Below are positions 9,765 through 17,693 of a stretch of DNA of 30,604 nucleotides, one piece after another (position 1 is the stretch's first letter; every line of letters begins with the position of its first letter). The position numbers were made by a program, and so were the translations under genes. This stretch comes from DASPLX01 sp035627375. GTDB lineage: Bacteria; Pseudomonadota; Gammaproteobacteria; Burkholderiales; Burkholderiaceae_D. Location of the stretch: contig DASPLX010000073.1 in NCBI GenBank assembly GCA_035627375.1, positions 1-30,604 of the forward strand. The letters are read 5' to 3'. Below the pieces are notes generated by a model. The model made no database searches, had not been told where the DNA came from, and saw only the letters and a list, made by a program, of their open reading frames with translations.

Positions 9765-11105
9765 ATGTCTCATCGAACTTTGCTGAATATTCTGGTTACT
9801 CCAGTGAAATGGACTCAAGCGACCGGCCGGAGATTGTTTTTCGATGCCCATATAGAAGAATCCCAGACCAATCGCCTGGTTTCGTTGGGATGGTTGGCGC
9901 AAGTCGGCTTTCCGCTGTACTACTGGATTTGGGCTTATGTATTTCCGCAACGTTATGAAAGTCTTACCTTGCGGATAACAGGAATGGTCGTGACGCTGCC
10001 GCTTCTTTTTTCCGGCAGGTTGCGCCGCATGAAATGGTTCGATGCTTATTTTTTCGGCGTCATCACTTACATCTTTCCGTTCTTCTTCACGTTCATGTTC
10101 CTGATGAACGAGGGGTCGTCGGAATGGGCGCAATCGCTACTGATCGCAGTGATCGTACTGTTTCATTTCGGAACGAAGTTCGCCACGCTTTCCTTTCTGC
10201 TGGGCATCGCATTGGCTTACATCGCCTACTCCTGGAACATCGGATATTACGATGAGCTGCATCCCGATATCCAACCCAGCATCCCGATCGTGGCATTTGC
10301 CATTCTGACTGTTTCGATCGTCAAGATCGGGCGCAACATTTTGATCGAAGAAAAGCTGAAGGCAATGGCGTCCGCTCTCGGCACCGTCTCCCACGAGTTG
10401 CGTACGCCCCTGCGCAGCGTCGACGCCAGCGCGCGCGGCCTGAAGCGCTACCTGCCCGCGCTGGTCGCGTTCTACGAGAAGCATCATCGCGCCGAGCAGG
10501 CCGACCTGCTGGTGGCCGGCCGCGTGCTCATGATGGATGCCGCGCTCGACCGCATTCAAGCCGACGTGCAGTACATGAACAGCGCCATCGATCTGTTATT
10601 GGCCAATGCCAGCGATGCGAAGAGGCGAGGACCGGGCGCCGAGTCCTTCGAAGTCGCCGGGGCGATCATGGAGGCGGTCAACCGCTATCCGTTCGAAAGC
10701 GAGCAGCAGCATGCGCAGGTCAGCGTGAATATCGACGTGAATTTCCCGGTGACCGGAAACCGCGATCTCTTCATCATGGTGATGTTCAATCTGCTCAAGA
10801 ATGGATTGAGAGCGATCGCCCGGGCGGGAAAGGGCGAGATCCATATTTCCACCGCCCGTGCGGAAAACGGTCACCAGATGATTTTCCACGATACCGGGTG
10901 CGGCATTCCCAAGACCGTATTGCCGCATCTTTTTTCCCGCTTTTATTCCTATCCGCCCAATAGCGGCACCGGCATCGGGCTGGCATTCTGCCGCGATACG
11001 CTGGAAACCTGGGGCGCGACGATTCTCTGCCACTCGAGATTGGGAGACTATACGGAATTCGTCATCCAATTCCCGGATGCGGAACAGAAAGCGGCGGGAG
11101 TGTAG
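9765..11105 (+). CDS. CqsS/LqsS-like sensor histidine kinase for alpha-hydroxyketone signal
   Basis: A 446-residue membrane kinase. The N-terminal sensor (about residues 38-190) has roughly six hydrophobic helices and starts with LVSLGWLAQVGFPLYYWIW, a segment characteristic of CqsS/LqsS receptors for alpha-hydroxyketones. The kinase core follows: H box SHELRTP with H210, N box FNLLKNG with N342/N346, G1 DTGCGIP (376-382) and G2 GTGIGLAFC (401-409). There is no receiver domain, so phosphate should pass to a separate regulator, most simply the LqsR-like gene 92 bp downstream. The frame opens at 9720, but the ATG at 9765 has AGGA 6 nt upstream and starts nearer the family N terminus. It could be named jqsK or lqsS by analogy, though two kinases here make that uncertain. 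Confidence 0.9.
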   Translation: MSHRTLLNILVTPVKWTQATGRRLFFDAHIEESQTNRLVSLGWLAQVGFPLYYWIWAYVFPQRYESLTLRITGMVVTLPLLFSGRLRRMKWFDAYFFGVITYIFPFFFTFMFLMNEGSSEWAQSLLIAVIVLFHFGTKFATLSFLLGIALAYIAYSWNIGYYDELHPDIQPSIPIVAFAILTVSIVKIGRNILIEEKLKAMASALGTVSHELRTPLRSVDASARGLKRYLPALVAFYEKHHRAEQADLLVAGRVLMMDAALDRIQADVQYMNSAIDLLLANASDAKRRGPGAESFEVAGAIMEAVNRYPFESEQQHAQVSVNIDVNFPVTGNRDLFIMVMFNLLKNGLRAIARAGKGEIHISTARAENGHQMIFHDTGCGIPKTVLPHLFSRFYSYPPNSGTGIGLAFCRDTLETWGATILCHSRLGDYTEFVIQFPDAEQKAAGV

Positions 11106-11197
11106 GCCCGGTTCGGCAAAATCGGCCAAGGCACCATTTATCGAATACAATTTGCGACTTCCCGTTCCTGATTTGCGTACCGCATCAAAATGACAGC

Positions 11198-12238
11198 ATG
11201 ACTGACGGATCCCAAATGAAGATGTCTTTCCCCGTGTGTCAGCATCCGACACTGGTCGTGCTGGTGGACGACAGCGCGTCGTTTATTGCCAACCTTGAAT
11301 TCCAGATGAATCCGTCGGTGGCGGTGAAGAGCTTTCAGGACACGCATGAAGCCTTGAATTGGATCCGCATGCGCTCGTTCGCCGGCAAGGGGAAGGATTT
11401 GCCGATCCGGGTCGGATACGACGATCAGGAACTGTCGCTCGAACGCTGCGCGATCAAGCTGGATGTCGGCCACATCTACCGGACGGTGATGGATCCGTGG
11501 CGCTTCTATCTGTCCGCGGTGATCGTTGTCGACTATGCCATGCCGCAGATGAACGGCCTCGATTTCTGCAAGGCGCTCGCCGGACTGCCGTGCAAGAAGA
11601 TCCTGTTCACCGGGGAGGCGGACGAAATGGTTGCGGTCGAGGCATTCAACAAGAAATTGATCGATCGCTACTTGAGAAAGAGCGATCCGCGCGCGCTCGA
11701 CAAGCTGGAAGTCGAGATCGCGGCGCTCGAGCGCGAGTATTTCGTCGAACGCCTGGGCACGGTGAAGGATCTGCTGGTCCAGCATTCGTTTTCCTTCCTG
11801 TCCGATGAAGCATTCGCCAGGCTGGCGAGCGGACTGGCGAAGCAATACGGCTTCGTCGAGCATTTCCTGTTTCCCAACCCTCCCGGCGTGCTGTTTTTCG
11901 ACGCCGACGGCAAGCCGACGCTGATGGTGGTCGAAACCAAGATCGGATTGGTTTCGCACCTGGAAGCGGCCCAGGATTTCCAGGCGCCGGAATCGCTGCA
12001 GACCGCGCTGAAGGAAGAGAGAATCGTTCCGTTTTTCTGGAAGAGCGGCGGCCTCTATACCGAACTGAGCGAGGATTGGGAACAGTATTGCCTGCCCGCG
12101 CAGGTATGCTCGGGCCGGGAGGACTATTACTGGGCGTTGTTCGATCTGCCCGAAAGATTCCTGAGCCAGCCGATCTATCCGTACAACGGTTTCCTGCGCG
12201 ATCGGGAATGGCTGGCGAATCTGCGCGCGCCCAAATGA
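11198..12238 (+). CDS. jqsR: LqsR-like quorum-sensing response regulator
   Basis: A 346-residue regulator. The receiver domain (about 17-165) has the acidic pair D24/D25, the phospho-acceptor D112 in VVDYAMPQMNG, T138 in LFTGEAD and K161. D24 and D112 are 88 residues apart instead of about 45, so about 40 residues are inserted (around 60-100, with a basic GKGKD and YDDQEL). Legionella LqsR has the same layout, with its phosphorylated Asp at about 108. The C-terminal half is not a known DNA-binding domain. It holds FFDADGKPTLMVVETK (234-248), whose Asp...Glu-x-Lys pattern is reminiscent of PD-(D/E)XK nuclease folds. The start is uncertain: ATGs at 11198, 11216 and 11222 all have weak ribosome sites. 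A TACAAT at 11146-11151 may be a -10. It ends convergent with nsrR. Confidence 0.88.
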   Translation: MTDGSQMKMSFPVCQHPTLVVLVDDSASFIANLEFQMNPSVAVKSFQDTHEALNWIRMRSFAGKGKDLPIRVGYDDQELSLERCAIKLDVGHIYRTVMDPWRFYLSAVIVVDYAMPQMNGLDFCKALAGLPCKKILFTGEADEMVAVEAFNKKLIDRYLRKSDPRALDKLEVEIAALEREYFVERLGTVKDLLVQHSFSFLSDEAFARLASGLAKQYGFVEHFLFPNPPGVLFFDADGKPTLMVVETKIGLVSHLEAAQDFQAPESLQTALKEERIVPFFWKSGGLYTELSEDWEQYCLPAQVCSGREDYYWALFDLPERFLSQPIYPYNGFLRDREWLANLRAPK

Positions 12239-12240
12239 GC

Positions 12241-12269
12241 GGCGGCGGCCTGCGCGGCCGATCCCCGCC
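12241..12269. terminator. possible GC hairpin between convergent genes
   Basis: CGGCC (12246-12250) pairs with GGCCG (12256-12260) around a 5-nt loop, and GGCGG (12241-12245) can pair with CCGCC (12265-12269) outside it. It lies in the 40-bp gap between the convergent regulator and nsrR genes. No T run follows in either direction, so it is only a possible terminator. Confidence 0.3.
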
Positions 12270-12278
12270 GTTCGACCC

Positions 12279-12740
12279 TCAGCCGTGCGCCTTCATCGGC
12301 GGATGAATTTCGATTTTCACGAATTTGCGCAAGCGGCTGTCGTGCTTCAGCAGATCGGCGAGCGTCACGTCGTCGAGCACTTTCAGATAGGCGGCGGTGG
12401 CGCGCTGCAGAACAGCTTGCAGCTCGCAAGCCGGAGCGAGTATGCATTCGTTGCGTTCGCGATCGAAGCATTCGACCATCGCGAAATCGGGTTCGGTCCG
12501 GCGCACCACGTCTCCGAGATTGATTTCCTCCGGCTCCTTCCCCAGCCGCAGGCCGCCGCTGCGGCCACGCACCGTCTCGACGAGACCGGCGATGCCGAGC
12601 TGGTGCACCACTTTCATCAGGTGGTTCTTCGAGATCGAATAGGTATCGGCGATGTCCTGGATCGTCGCCAGGCGGTCCCGGTTCAGGCCCAGGTACATCA
12701 GTGTGCGGAGCGAATAATCGGTGTAGTCGGTCAGGCGCAT
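12279..12740 (-). CDS. nsrR: NsrR, nitric-oxide-sensing Rrf2-family repressor
   Basis: A 153-residue Rrf2 protein. It has an N-terminal winged helix (MRLTDYTDYSLRTLMYL; recognition region near residues 35-65 with SGGLRLG) and three cysteines, C91, C99 and C105, in the spacing used by NsrR to hold an iron-sulphur cluster (CFDRERNEC then APAC). NsrR represses nitrosative-stress genes and is released when NO attacks the cluster. IscR has a different Cys/His pattern, and the NECILAPAC region fits NsrR. A 23-bp NsrR-box match sits 45 bp upstream of the start, which supports both the name and autoregulation. No NO-detoxifying gene such as hmp or norB is in the window. The ribosome site is weak. Confidence 0.92.
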   Translation of the reverse strand: MRLTDYTDYSLRTLMYLGLNRDRLATIQDIADTYSISKNHLMKVVHQLGIAGLVETVRGRSGGLRLGKEPEEINLGDVVRRTEPDFAMVECFDRERNECILAPACELQAVLQRATAAYLKVLDDVTLADLLKHDSRLRKFVKIEIHPPMKAHG

Positions 12741-12784
12741 GCGATAGCGTCCGGGAAAGGCGCCCGGGCGGGAGGGCTCGGCAT

Positions 12785-12807
12785 AAGATCGATTTATTAT
12801 ATATCTT
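12785..12807. promoter_or_regulatory. NsrR box overlapping nsrR promoter
   Basis: AAGATCGATTT (12785-12795), one base, then TTATATATCTT (12797-12807) match the 11-1-11 NsrR consensus (AAGATGCATTT and its complement) with two mismatches on the left and three on the right. On the minus strand a perfect TATAAT (12796-12801) lies inside it, so bound NsrR would block the -10 of its own gene. Confidence 0.7.
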
Positions 12808-12826
12808 TATTCGCGCCGCCGTGCGC

Positions 12827-14215
12827 TCAAATCTTCCCGCTGCTCAGCACGCGCGTATTGCCGCTTTCTCCGACCGTGTTCAAGGTCACCGGCCGACGCC
12901 AGACGCGCGCGATATATTCGAGCACGCGCTCGGCGCGCTTGAGGTCGAGGCCGCGGCCGTCGCCGGCATGGTCGTGCAGCAGTTCCAGGCCGCCGTCGAC
13001 ATGCAGGCGGGTGGCGGCGATGCGCGGCGCGCCATAGTTGAATTTCGGCGCGAGGATCGCTTCGCGCACGGTATAGACGTTGCGATCCGCGATCTTGATG
13101 CCGCCGTCGTCCCGGGTTTCATAGACGAACAGCTCGAGCTTGTCGATCAACTCTTCCGTCAGGTAGTTGCGGACGAAGCCGAAATCGTCTTCCTCCGCGC
13201 AGATGCGGCGCGCCGCTTCCAGCCCCTGGCGTTCGACGATGTCTTCCCACATCGAGAACCCGAGATGATAGGGGTTGATCGCCAGCGCGAGCTGGCTTTC
13301 GGCGGCATACGGGCGGACGACGTCGGAATGGGCCTTGATGGCGGAGAGATACAAGTCGTTCGGCAGGAAATCCGCTTCGCGCAGCAGGCGCGCATGCCAG
13401 TACGAAGCCCAGCCTTCATTCATGATCTGGCAGGCGAAGACCGGATAGAAATAATAGGATTCCTCGCGCACGGCGAGAAAGATATCGCGCTCCCAGCCCT
13501 CCATGTCGGGGGCATAATGGGCGATGAACCACAACAGATCATATTCCGGTTGCGGCGGTATGTTGGCGCCGGCCGGCAGGGGTTTGTGGAAGACGGGCGG
13601 CGGCTCGCCCGGCAACTGCTGGTAACGATGGCGGAAATGGCCGACCGGCGGCGCACGATCGTCGGCCGGCTTCATCGGCGGAGGATAGAGGGGCCGATGC
13701 AGATCCTGGTTGATGTCGATATGCGGTTCGAGGGCCAGGGCCGCATCGAGCACCGCTTCCACCCGTTCCTGTCCGAATTCCTGCAGTGCCGCCTCGATGC
13801 GGTGGGCGCGCGCCGCGGCCTGTTCGAGAATGTGGCCGCCCGCCATCTCCATGAAGCGCGCGAACAGATGGTTGCGCTTGGCGAAGTCGGCATGGCCGAG
13901 CACATGGGCGACGACCAGCGTGTTCTCCGGCAGCGTGTTGTTGTTGACCAGGTAGGCGTGGCAAGGATCGCCGGGGAACATCACTTCGAAGATGCGCGAG
14001 TGCCCCATGCCTTGCCGGATCAGCTGATGGATATAGCGCACGCCGAACGACCAGTGCGGCATGCGGACCGGCAGGCCGTAGACGGCGATTTCCATCATGA
14101 AGTTGTTCGGGACCAGTTCGAAGTCGACCGGATAGAAATCGAGGCCGAGTTTCGTGGCCAGCTGTTCGATGCGCTTGGAGTAGTCGATGAGATCGGAATC
14201 GGTTGCCAGCATCAT
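12827..14215 (-). CDS. spoVR: SpoVR family protein (YcgB-like)
   Basis: A 462-residue SpoVR/YcgB protein, near the usual family length. Family-typical segments are GLDFYPVDFELVPNNFMMEIAVYGLPVRMPHW near the N terminus, HSRIFEVMFPGDPCHAYL, GHADFAKRN, and NEGWASYWHARL in the middle, followed by INPYHLGFSMWEDI. The biochemical role is unknown. In enterobacteria the gene is stress- and stationary-phase-linked and tracks with yeaG (prkA) and yeaH. Here it is the last gene of that trio. The frame is open to 14269, but the ATG at 14215 overlaps the yeaH stop by 4 bp (ATGA) and has a GAGGTGG ribosome site, so translation is coupled. A second ATG follows immediately at 14212. Confidence 0.93.
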   Translation of the reverse strand: MMLATDSDLIDYSKRIEQLATKLGLDFYPVDFELVPNNFMMEIAVYGLPVRMPHWSFGVRYIHQLIRQGMGHSRIFEVMFPGDPCHAYLVNNNTLPENTLVVAHVLGHADFAKRNHLFARFMEMAGGHILEQAAARAHRIEAALQEFGQERVEAVLDAALALEPHIDINQDLHRPLYPPPMKPADDRAPPVGHFRHRYQQLPGEPPPVFHKPLPAGANIPPQPEYDLLWFIAHYAPDMEGWERDIFLAVREESYYFYPVFACQIMNEGWASYWHARLLREADFLPNDLYLSAIKAHSDVVRPYAAESQLALAINPYHLGFSMWEDIVERQGLEAARRICAEEDDFGFVRNYLTEELIDKLELFVYETRDDGGIKIADRNVYTVREAILAPKFNYGAPRIAATRLHVDGGLELLHDHAGDGRGLDLKRAERVLEYIARVWRRPVTLNTVGESGNTRVLSSGKI

Positions 14216-15381
14216 GCCACCTCGGCCTGTTCTGCCTGCTGAATGAAGAATTTGCGTATCGCTTTCCACACGTCGTCGGTATTGGTCAGGATGCCCGTGC
14301 CGATCGGCGCGCCGCTGCGTTCGAGATCGCCGCAGATCATGCGCATCTCGGTTTCGCTCATGCGCGGCGAACCGGGAACGGTCTCGACATAACCCACGTA
14401 GTTGAGGATCGAGGTCAGCTGCGCGAGACTGGCGGCGGCCGCGGGACGGTCCTCGGTGAAGTTTTCGCCGTCCGAGGCATAGAACAGGTAGCCGTTGTAC
14501 TGCCCGGGCGTGTACTCGGTTTCGATGATCTCCAGAGCCAGATTGAACGCGGTGGATGCGCCGGTGCCGCCGGTGCCGGTGACCTGGAAGAATTCGTGCT
14601 CGTTGAATTCCCAGGCCTGGGTCGTGTGCGCGATGAAGCGCGTCTCGACCTTGGCGTAACGGCGGCGTATGCCTTGCAGCACGAAGAAGAAAAATGTCTT
14701 CGCCAGCTTGCGCTCGGCCTCCGTCATGCTGGCCGAGACGTCGAGCACGAACAGGACGACGGCGTTGGTGGCCGGCCGCTGCCGTTGCACCAACTGCCGG
14801 AAACGCAAATCCTCATTGCTGAACGGTACCGGATTCTCTTGGATCGCGCGCCGCTTGACCGCCTCCTTGACGGTACGCCGACGATCGAGCCGCGCCCGCG
14901 CGCCGCGCTTGTCCCAGCCTTCGCGCACATACTCGTGGTCTTCCATCATCGTGTTTCGTTTCGGCTGCAAATCGGGCAGTTTCAATTCCTCCCATAGCCA
15001 GTCGATGATGTCGTCCACCTTGAGTTCCAGCATCAGGCGAACTTCCCCTTCGTTGTTGCCGCCTTTGCCTTCTTCCGAGCCATCCTGCGGTTGCGCCGGC
15101 CGCAATACGTCGCCCGGCTTGCCCTGGCCTTGTCCGGCATCCGTCTGCGACTGCGATTGCGTGTCGGCAAGCCGGAAGCGCGCATGTTCGAGCATCCGCA
15201 CCGGCACATGCACCGTGCGTTCGTTGGAGCCGGTGATGATGTCCGATTCCGAGATCAGATCGGGCAGGCTTTGCTGCACTCCTTCTCTTACTTTTTCATT
15301 GTGGCGCAGCCAGTCGCGCGCGCCTCGCGAAAACAATTCATACCACGGTGTTCCGGCGGAAATCGCGATGTGATTCACCAT
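14212..15381 (-). CDS. yeaH: YeaH/YhbH family protein (DUF444), von Willebrand-A-like
   Basis: A 389-residue DUF444 protein. The N-terminal part is basic and charged. A low-complexity Gln/Gly/Glu linker (about 74-113) leads to a VWA-like domain with the metal-site motif DVSASM at 214-219, followed by YASDGENF further on. Proteins of this family are partners of PrkA kinases in stress and nitrogen-starvation responses; the molecular function is not established. The gene sits 24 bp after prkA and overlaps spoVR by 4 bp, so the three form one operon. The ATG at 15381 has a GAGGC ribosome site. The FFFFVLQG stretch near 230 is hydrophobic but probably a buried strand or helix, not a membrane segment. 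Confidence 0.93.
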   Translation of the reverse strand: MVNHIAISAGTPWYELFSRGARDWLRHNEKVREGVQQSLPDLISESDIITGSNERTVHVPVRMLEHARFRLADTQSQSQTDAGQGQGKPGDVLRPAQPQDGSEEGKGGNNEGEVRLMLELKVDDIIDWLWEELKLPDLQPKRNTMMEDHEYVREGWDKRGARARLDRRRTVKEAVKRRAIQENPVPFSNEDLRFRQLVQRQRPATNAVVLFVLDVSASMTEAERKLAKTFFFFVLQGIRRRYAKVETRFIAHTTQAWEFNEHEFFQVTGTGGTGASTAFNLALEIIETEYTPGQYNGYLFYASDGENFTEDRPAAAASLAQLTSILNYVGYVETVPGSPRMSETEMRMICGDLERSGAPIGTGILTNTDDVWKAIRKFFIQQAEQAEVA

Positions 15382-15405
15382 AGTTGCCTCTGTCTATTGC
15401 ATCCG

Positions 15406-17352
15406 TCACTCCTGGGCCAGCAAGGTAGTGACATAGTTGAGCGCTTCGCGCGCGCTGTGGCCGTCGTAACCGTATTCGTCCGCCAGCCGCCGCTCGACCA
15501 CGGAAATCTTCTGCCGCACTTCCTCGTCCGGGCGGGTGGTCGAGCTCACCATCCGCAAGACGTCCCGCCGTTGTTCGAACAGGTATTGCTCGATCGCGTC
15601 GTGCAATTGCGCATGGCTATCCAGCGTGAATTTCTCGCCTCGCTTGAAGGCGCCCATCGCCTTGCGCACGACTTCCTGGCGGAACGATTGCTTGCCCGAT
15701 TCGGAGATCTGGATCTTCTCTTCGACGCCGCGCAGGAAGCGCTCGTCGGGGCGGCGCTCCTCGTTCGTGATCGGATCGCGGATCTGGCGGTTGTCCAGGG
15801 TCGCCTCGACTTCGTCGAGGTATTTGTCGAGCAGATCCTGCGCTTCCTGTTCGAACGAAACGAATAAGGCCTTGTGCACGTCTTCCTTGACCCAGCGGTT
15901 ATAGAAATGCTTGCGCGCGAGGACGAGATAATCGACCCACTTGCGCTTTTTCTTGGGATCGATGCGCGCATCGTTTTCGATCGCATCCTTCAGCGCGAGC
16001 AGTACGTCCATCGTCGTCAGGCTCTTCGTGTTCGACTGGATGATCGCGTTCGATAACGCATTGATAACAAAGCGCGGCGATACGCCGGCCAATCCTTCGT
16101 CCGGCATCTTCTGCTTCATGCGTTCCGCCTCGGCGCGATTGATGCCGTCCACATCTTCGTCGGCGAAAACGCGCACTTTCTTGACGAGTTCGGTTTCCTT
16201 CTCCTCGCCCTCGTGCAAGCGCGTGAAAATGGCGAACACGGCCGCCGCGTGCAGCACGTGCGGATCGAGATGCACCTCGCGGAACGCAGGCGCGGCGGAG
16301 GAGATCAGTTTTTTGTAAATTCGCGCTTCATCCTTGTAATTTAGCGTATAGGGAACCTGGATGATGACCATGCGGTCGAGCAGGGCTTCGTTCTCGCTCT
16401 CCTGCAGGAACTTGCGGAATTCGGCCAGGTTGGTATGCGCGATGATGGTTTCATCGAGATAGATCAGCGGGAAACGCGACACCTTGACGTTCTTCTCCTG
16501 AGTCAGCGTCAGCAGCAGGTAGAGGAATTCGCGTTTCACCTTCAGGATCTCGATCATTTCGAGCATGCCGCGGCTGGCGGCATAGACGGCGCCCGACCAC
16601 GACCACGCGCGCGGATCGCCTTCGTCGCCGTACTCCGCGACTTTCGATAGATCGACCGAACCGACCAGGTCCGCCAGGTCGGCGGTGGTCGGGTCGTGCG
16701 GCGCATAGGTGCCGATCCCGACGCGGCCGGCTTCGCTGAGAAAAATCCGTTCCACCGGCATCTTCAGGAAATCGCGCCGATATTCGTTTTCGAGCCGCAT
16801 GCGGCAATGCGGACACACTTCGCCGACGATTTCGACGCCATAGGTCTCGCGAAACTCGGCGCGCAAGGTATGCGGAACGAGATGCAAGGGCGACTCGTGC
16901 ACCGGGCAGCCTTCGATGGCGTATAGAGCGCCGGCATCGGTATAACTGTATTCCTCGAGTCCTCGCTTGAGCAGGATCACGAGCGACGATTTTCCTCCGG
17001 ACGGAGGGCCGAGCAACAACAGCAGGCGGCGCCCGACCTCGGAACCGGCGGCGGCTGCCTTGAAGTAATCGACCACGCGTTCGATCGATTCGTCGATGCC
17101 GAACAGCTCGTGATTGAACAGGTTGCGCTGCTCGCTGTCGCCATGCTTCTCGCAGGTCCAGCGGATCATGTCCCACATGTATTGATGCGCGGTGCGCGCC
17201 AAGCCGGTGGCGTCGCGCGGCAGCATTTCCTTCAGAAACTCGGCTACGGTGCCGGACCATTCGGATGCACGATGGTCCTGAGTGAAGGCGACCAGACTTT
17301 GCAGAAAGTTTTCGCGCTGTCCGGCTTGAGAGGTATTACCTTGATTCATCAT
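15406..17352 (-). CDS. prkA: PrkA serine protein kinase / AAA+ protein (YeaG)
   Basis: A 648-residue PrkA protein, standard length. The N-terminal AAA+ region has the Walker A loop GPPSGGKSS (115-123) and a cysteine group, CPVHES then CPHCRM, that may bind zinc. The C-terminal part corresponds to the PrkA kinase-like domain (about 420-648). Homologues act as Ser/Thr kinases or as Lon-like ATPases under starvation and stress. It is first in the prkA-yeaH-spoVR operon. The frame is open to 17370; the ATG at 17352 is preceded by GGGGAG 7 nt away, and an adjacent ATG at 17349 is nearly as good. Upstream is a 15-bp palindrome that may be an operator. In E. coli the homologue depends on sigma-S or NtrC, but no such site was identified here. 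Confidence 0.95.
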   Translation of the reverse strand: MMNQGNTSQAGQRENFLQSLVAFTQDHRASEWSGTVAEFLKEMLPRDATGLARTAHQYMWDMIRWTCEKHGDSEQRNLFNHELFGIDESIERVVDYFKAAAAGSEVGRRLLLLLGPPSGGKSSLVILLKRGLEEYSYTDAGALYAIEGCPVHESPLHLVPHTLRAEFRETYGVEIVGEVCPHCRMRLENEYRRDFLKMPVERIFLSEAGRVGIGTYAPHDPTTADLADLVGSVDLSKVAEYGDEGDPRAWSWSGAVYAASRGMLEMIEILKVKREFLYLLLTLTQEKNVKVSRFPLIYLDETIIAHTNLAEFRKFLQESENEALLDRMVIIQVPYTLNYKDEARIYKKLISSAAPAFREVHLDPHVLHAAAVFAIFTRLHEGEEKETELVKKVRVFADEDVDGINRAEAERMKQKMPDEGLAGVSPRFVINALSNAIIQSNTKSLTTMDVLLALKDAIENDARIDPKKKRKWVDYLVLARKHFYNRWVKEDVHKALFVSFEQEAQDLLDKYLDEVEATLDNRQIRDPITNEERRPDERFLRGVEEKIQISESGKQSFRQEVVRKAMGAFKRGEKFTLDSHAQLHDAIEQYLFEQRRDVLRMVSSTTRPDEEVRQKISVVERRLADEYGYDGHSAREALNYVTTLLAQE

Positions 17353-17400
17353 CGCATTTCTCCCCGACAAACGAATTTAGCCTCAATGATGGACAGCGGA

Positions 17401-17415
17401 AAACGTATTACGTTT
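17401..17415. promoter_or_regulatory. 15-bp palindrome upstream of prkA
   Basis: AAACGTA-T-TACGTTT is a perfect 7-1-7 inverted repeat about 50 bp upstream of the prkA start codon. Position and symmetry suit a dimeric regulator. I do not recognise the regulator. Confidence 0.45.
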
Positions 17416-17615
17416 CTTCGCCTCCGCGGTTTTTGTCGGCGAGACGCATTTGCATCGCGACCTCATGGGATGCATCAAACTGATTACCGGTGGTCGGACC
17501 TCGTGAGCGGAACGGCTGCTGCGTCTTGCGCCGAAGTTGGAAAGAACGGGTCTTTCATCATGCGGATAGCAAGATGCATGCAAGGCGATTGCGGCGGAAA
17601 AAAGCCGGTAAAGAC

Positions 17616-17642
17616 TAAATTCGCGCGCCGCCGTGCCGATAA
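17616..17642 (+). promoter_or_regulatory. sigma-28 (FliA) flagellar promoter
   Basis: TAAA at 17616-17619, exactly 15 bases, then GCCGATAA at 17635-17642 reproduce the sigma-28 consensus in full, including all eight bases of the -10. The next gene starts about 50 bp downstream and encodes a YjfB-like putative motility protein, so the promoter would make it a late flagellar gene. Confidence 0.85.
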
Positions 17643-17693
17643 CGAATGGACGGCAGCCGGCGCGCCGGAAGATGACGATCAAGGGAGAACCTC

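Larger units (their letters stand above)
17353..17693. other. 341-bp intergenic region, divergent prkA / yjfB-like promoters
   Basis: No gene was seen. On the prkA side there is a perfect palindrome at 17401-17415. On the right side a sigma-28 promoter lies at 17616-17642 and a GGGAGAA ribosome site lies just before the motility gene. A single 10-bp match to the left half of an NsrR box is at 17571-17580, without a right half. The prkA promoter itself was not recognised. Confidence 0.6.

Noticed and set aside
12701..14242. Open frame of 513 codons opposite spoVR, and the similar frame at 26798-28570 opposite ppnN
   Set aside because: Both lie over genes with strong family motifs and show typical shadow composition.
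17571..17580. AAGATGCATG, resembling the left half of an NsrR box, between prkA and the yjfB-like gene
   Set aside because: No right half follows, and it is more than 200 bp from the prkA start. A 10-bp half-site is weak evidence.
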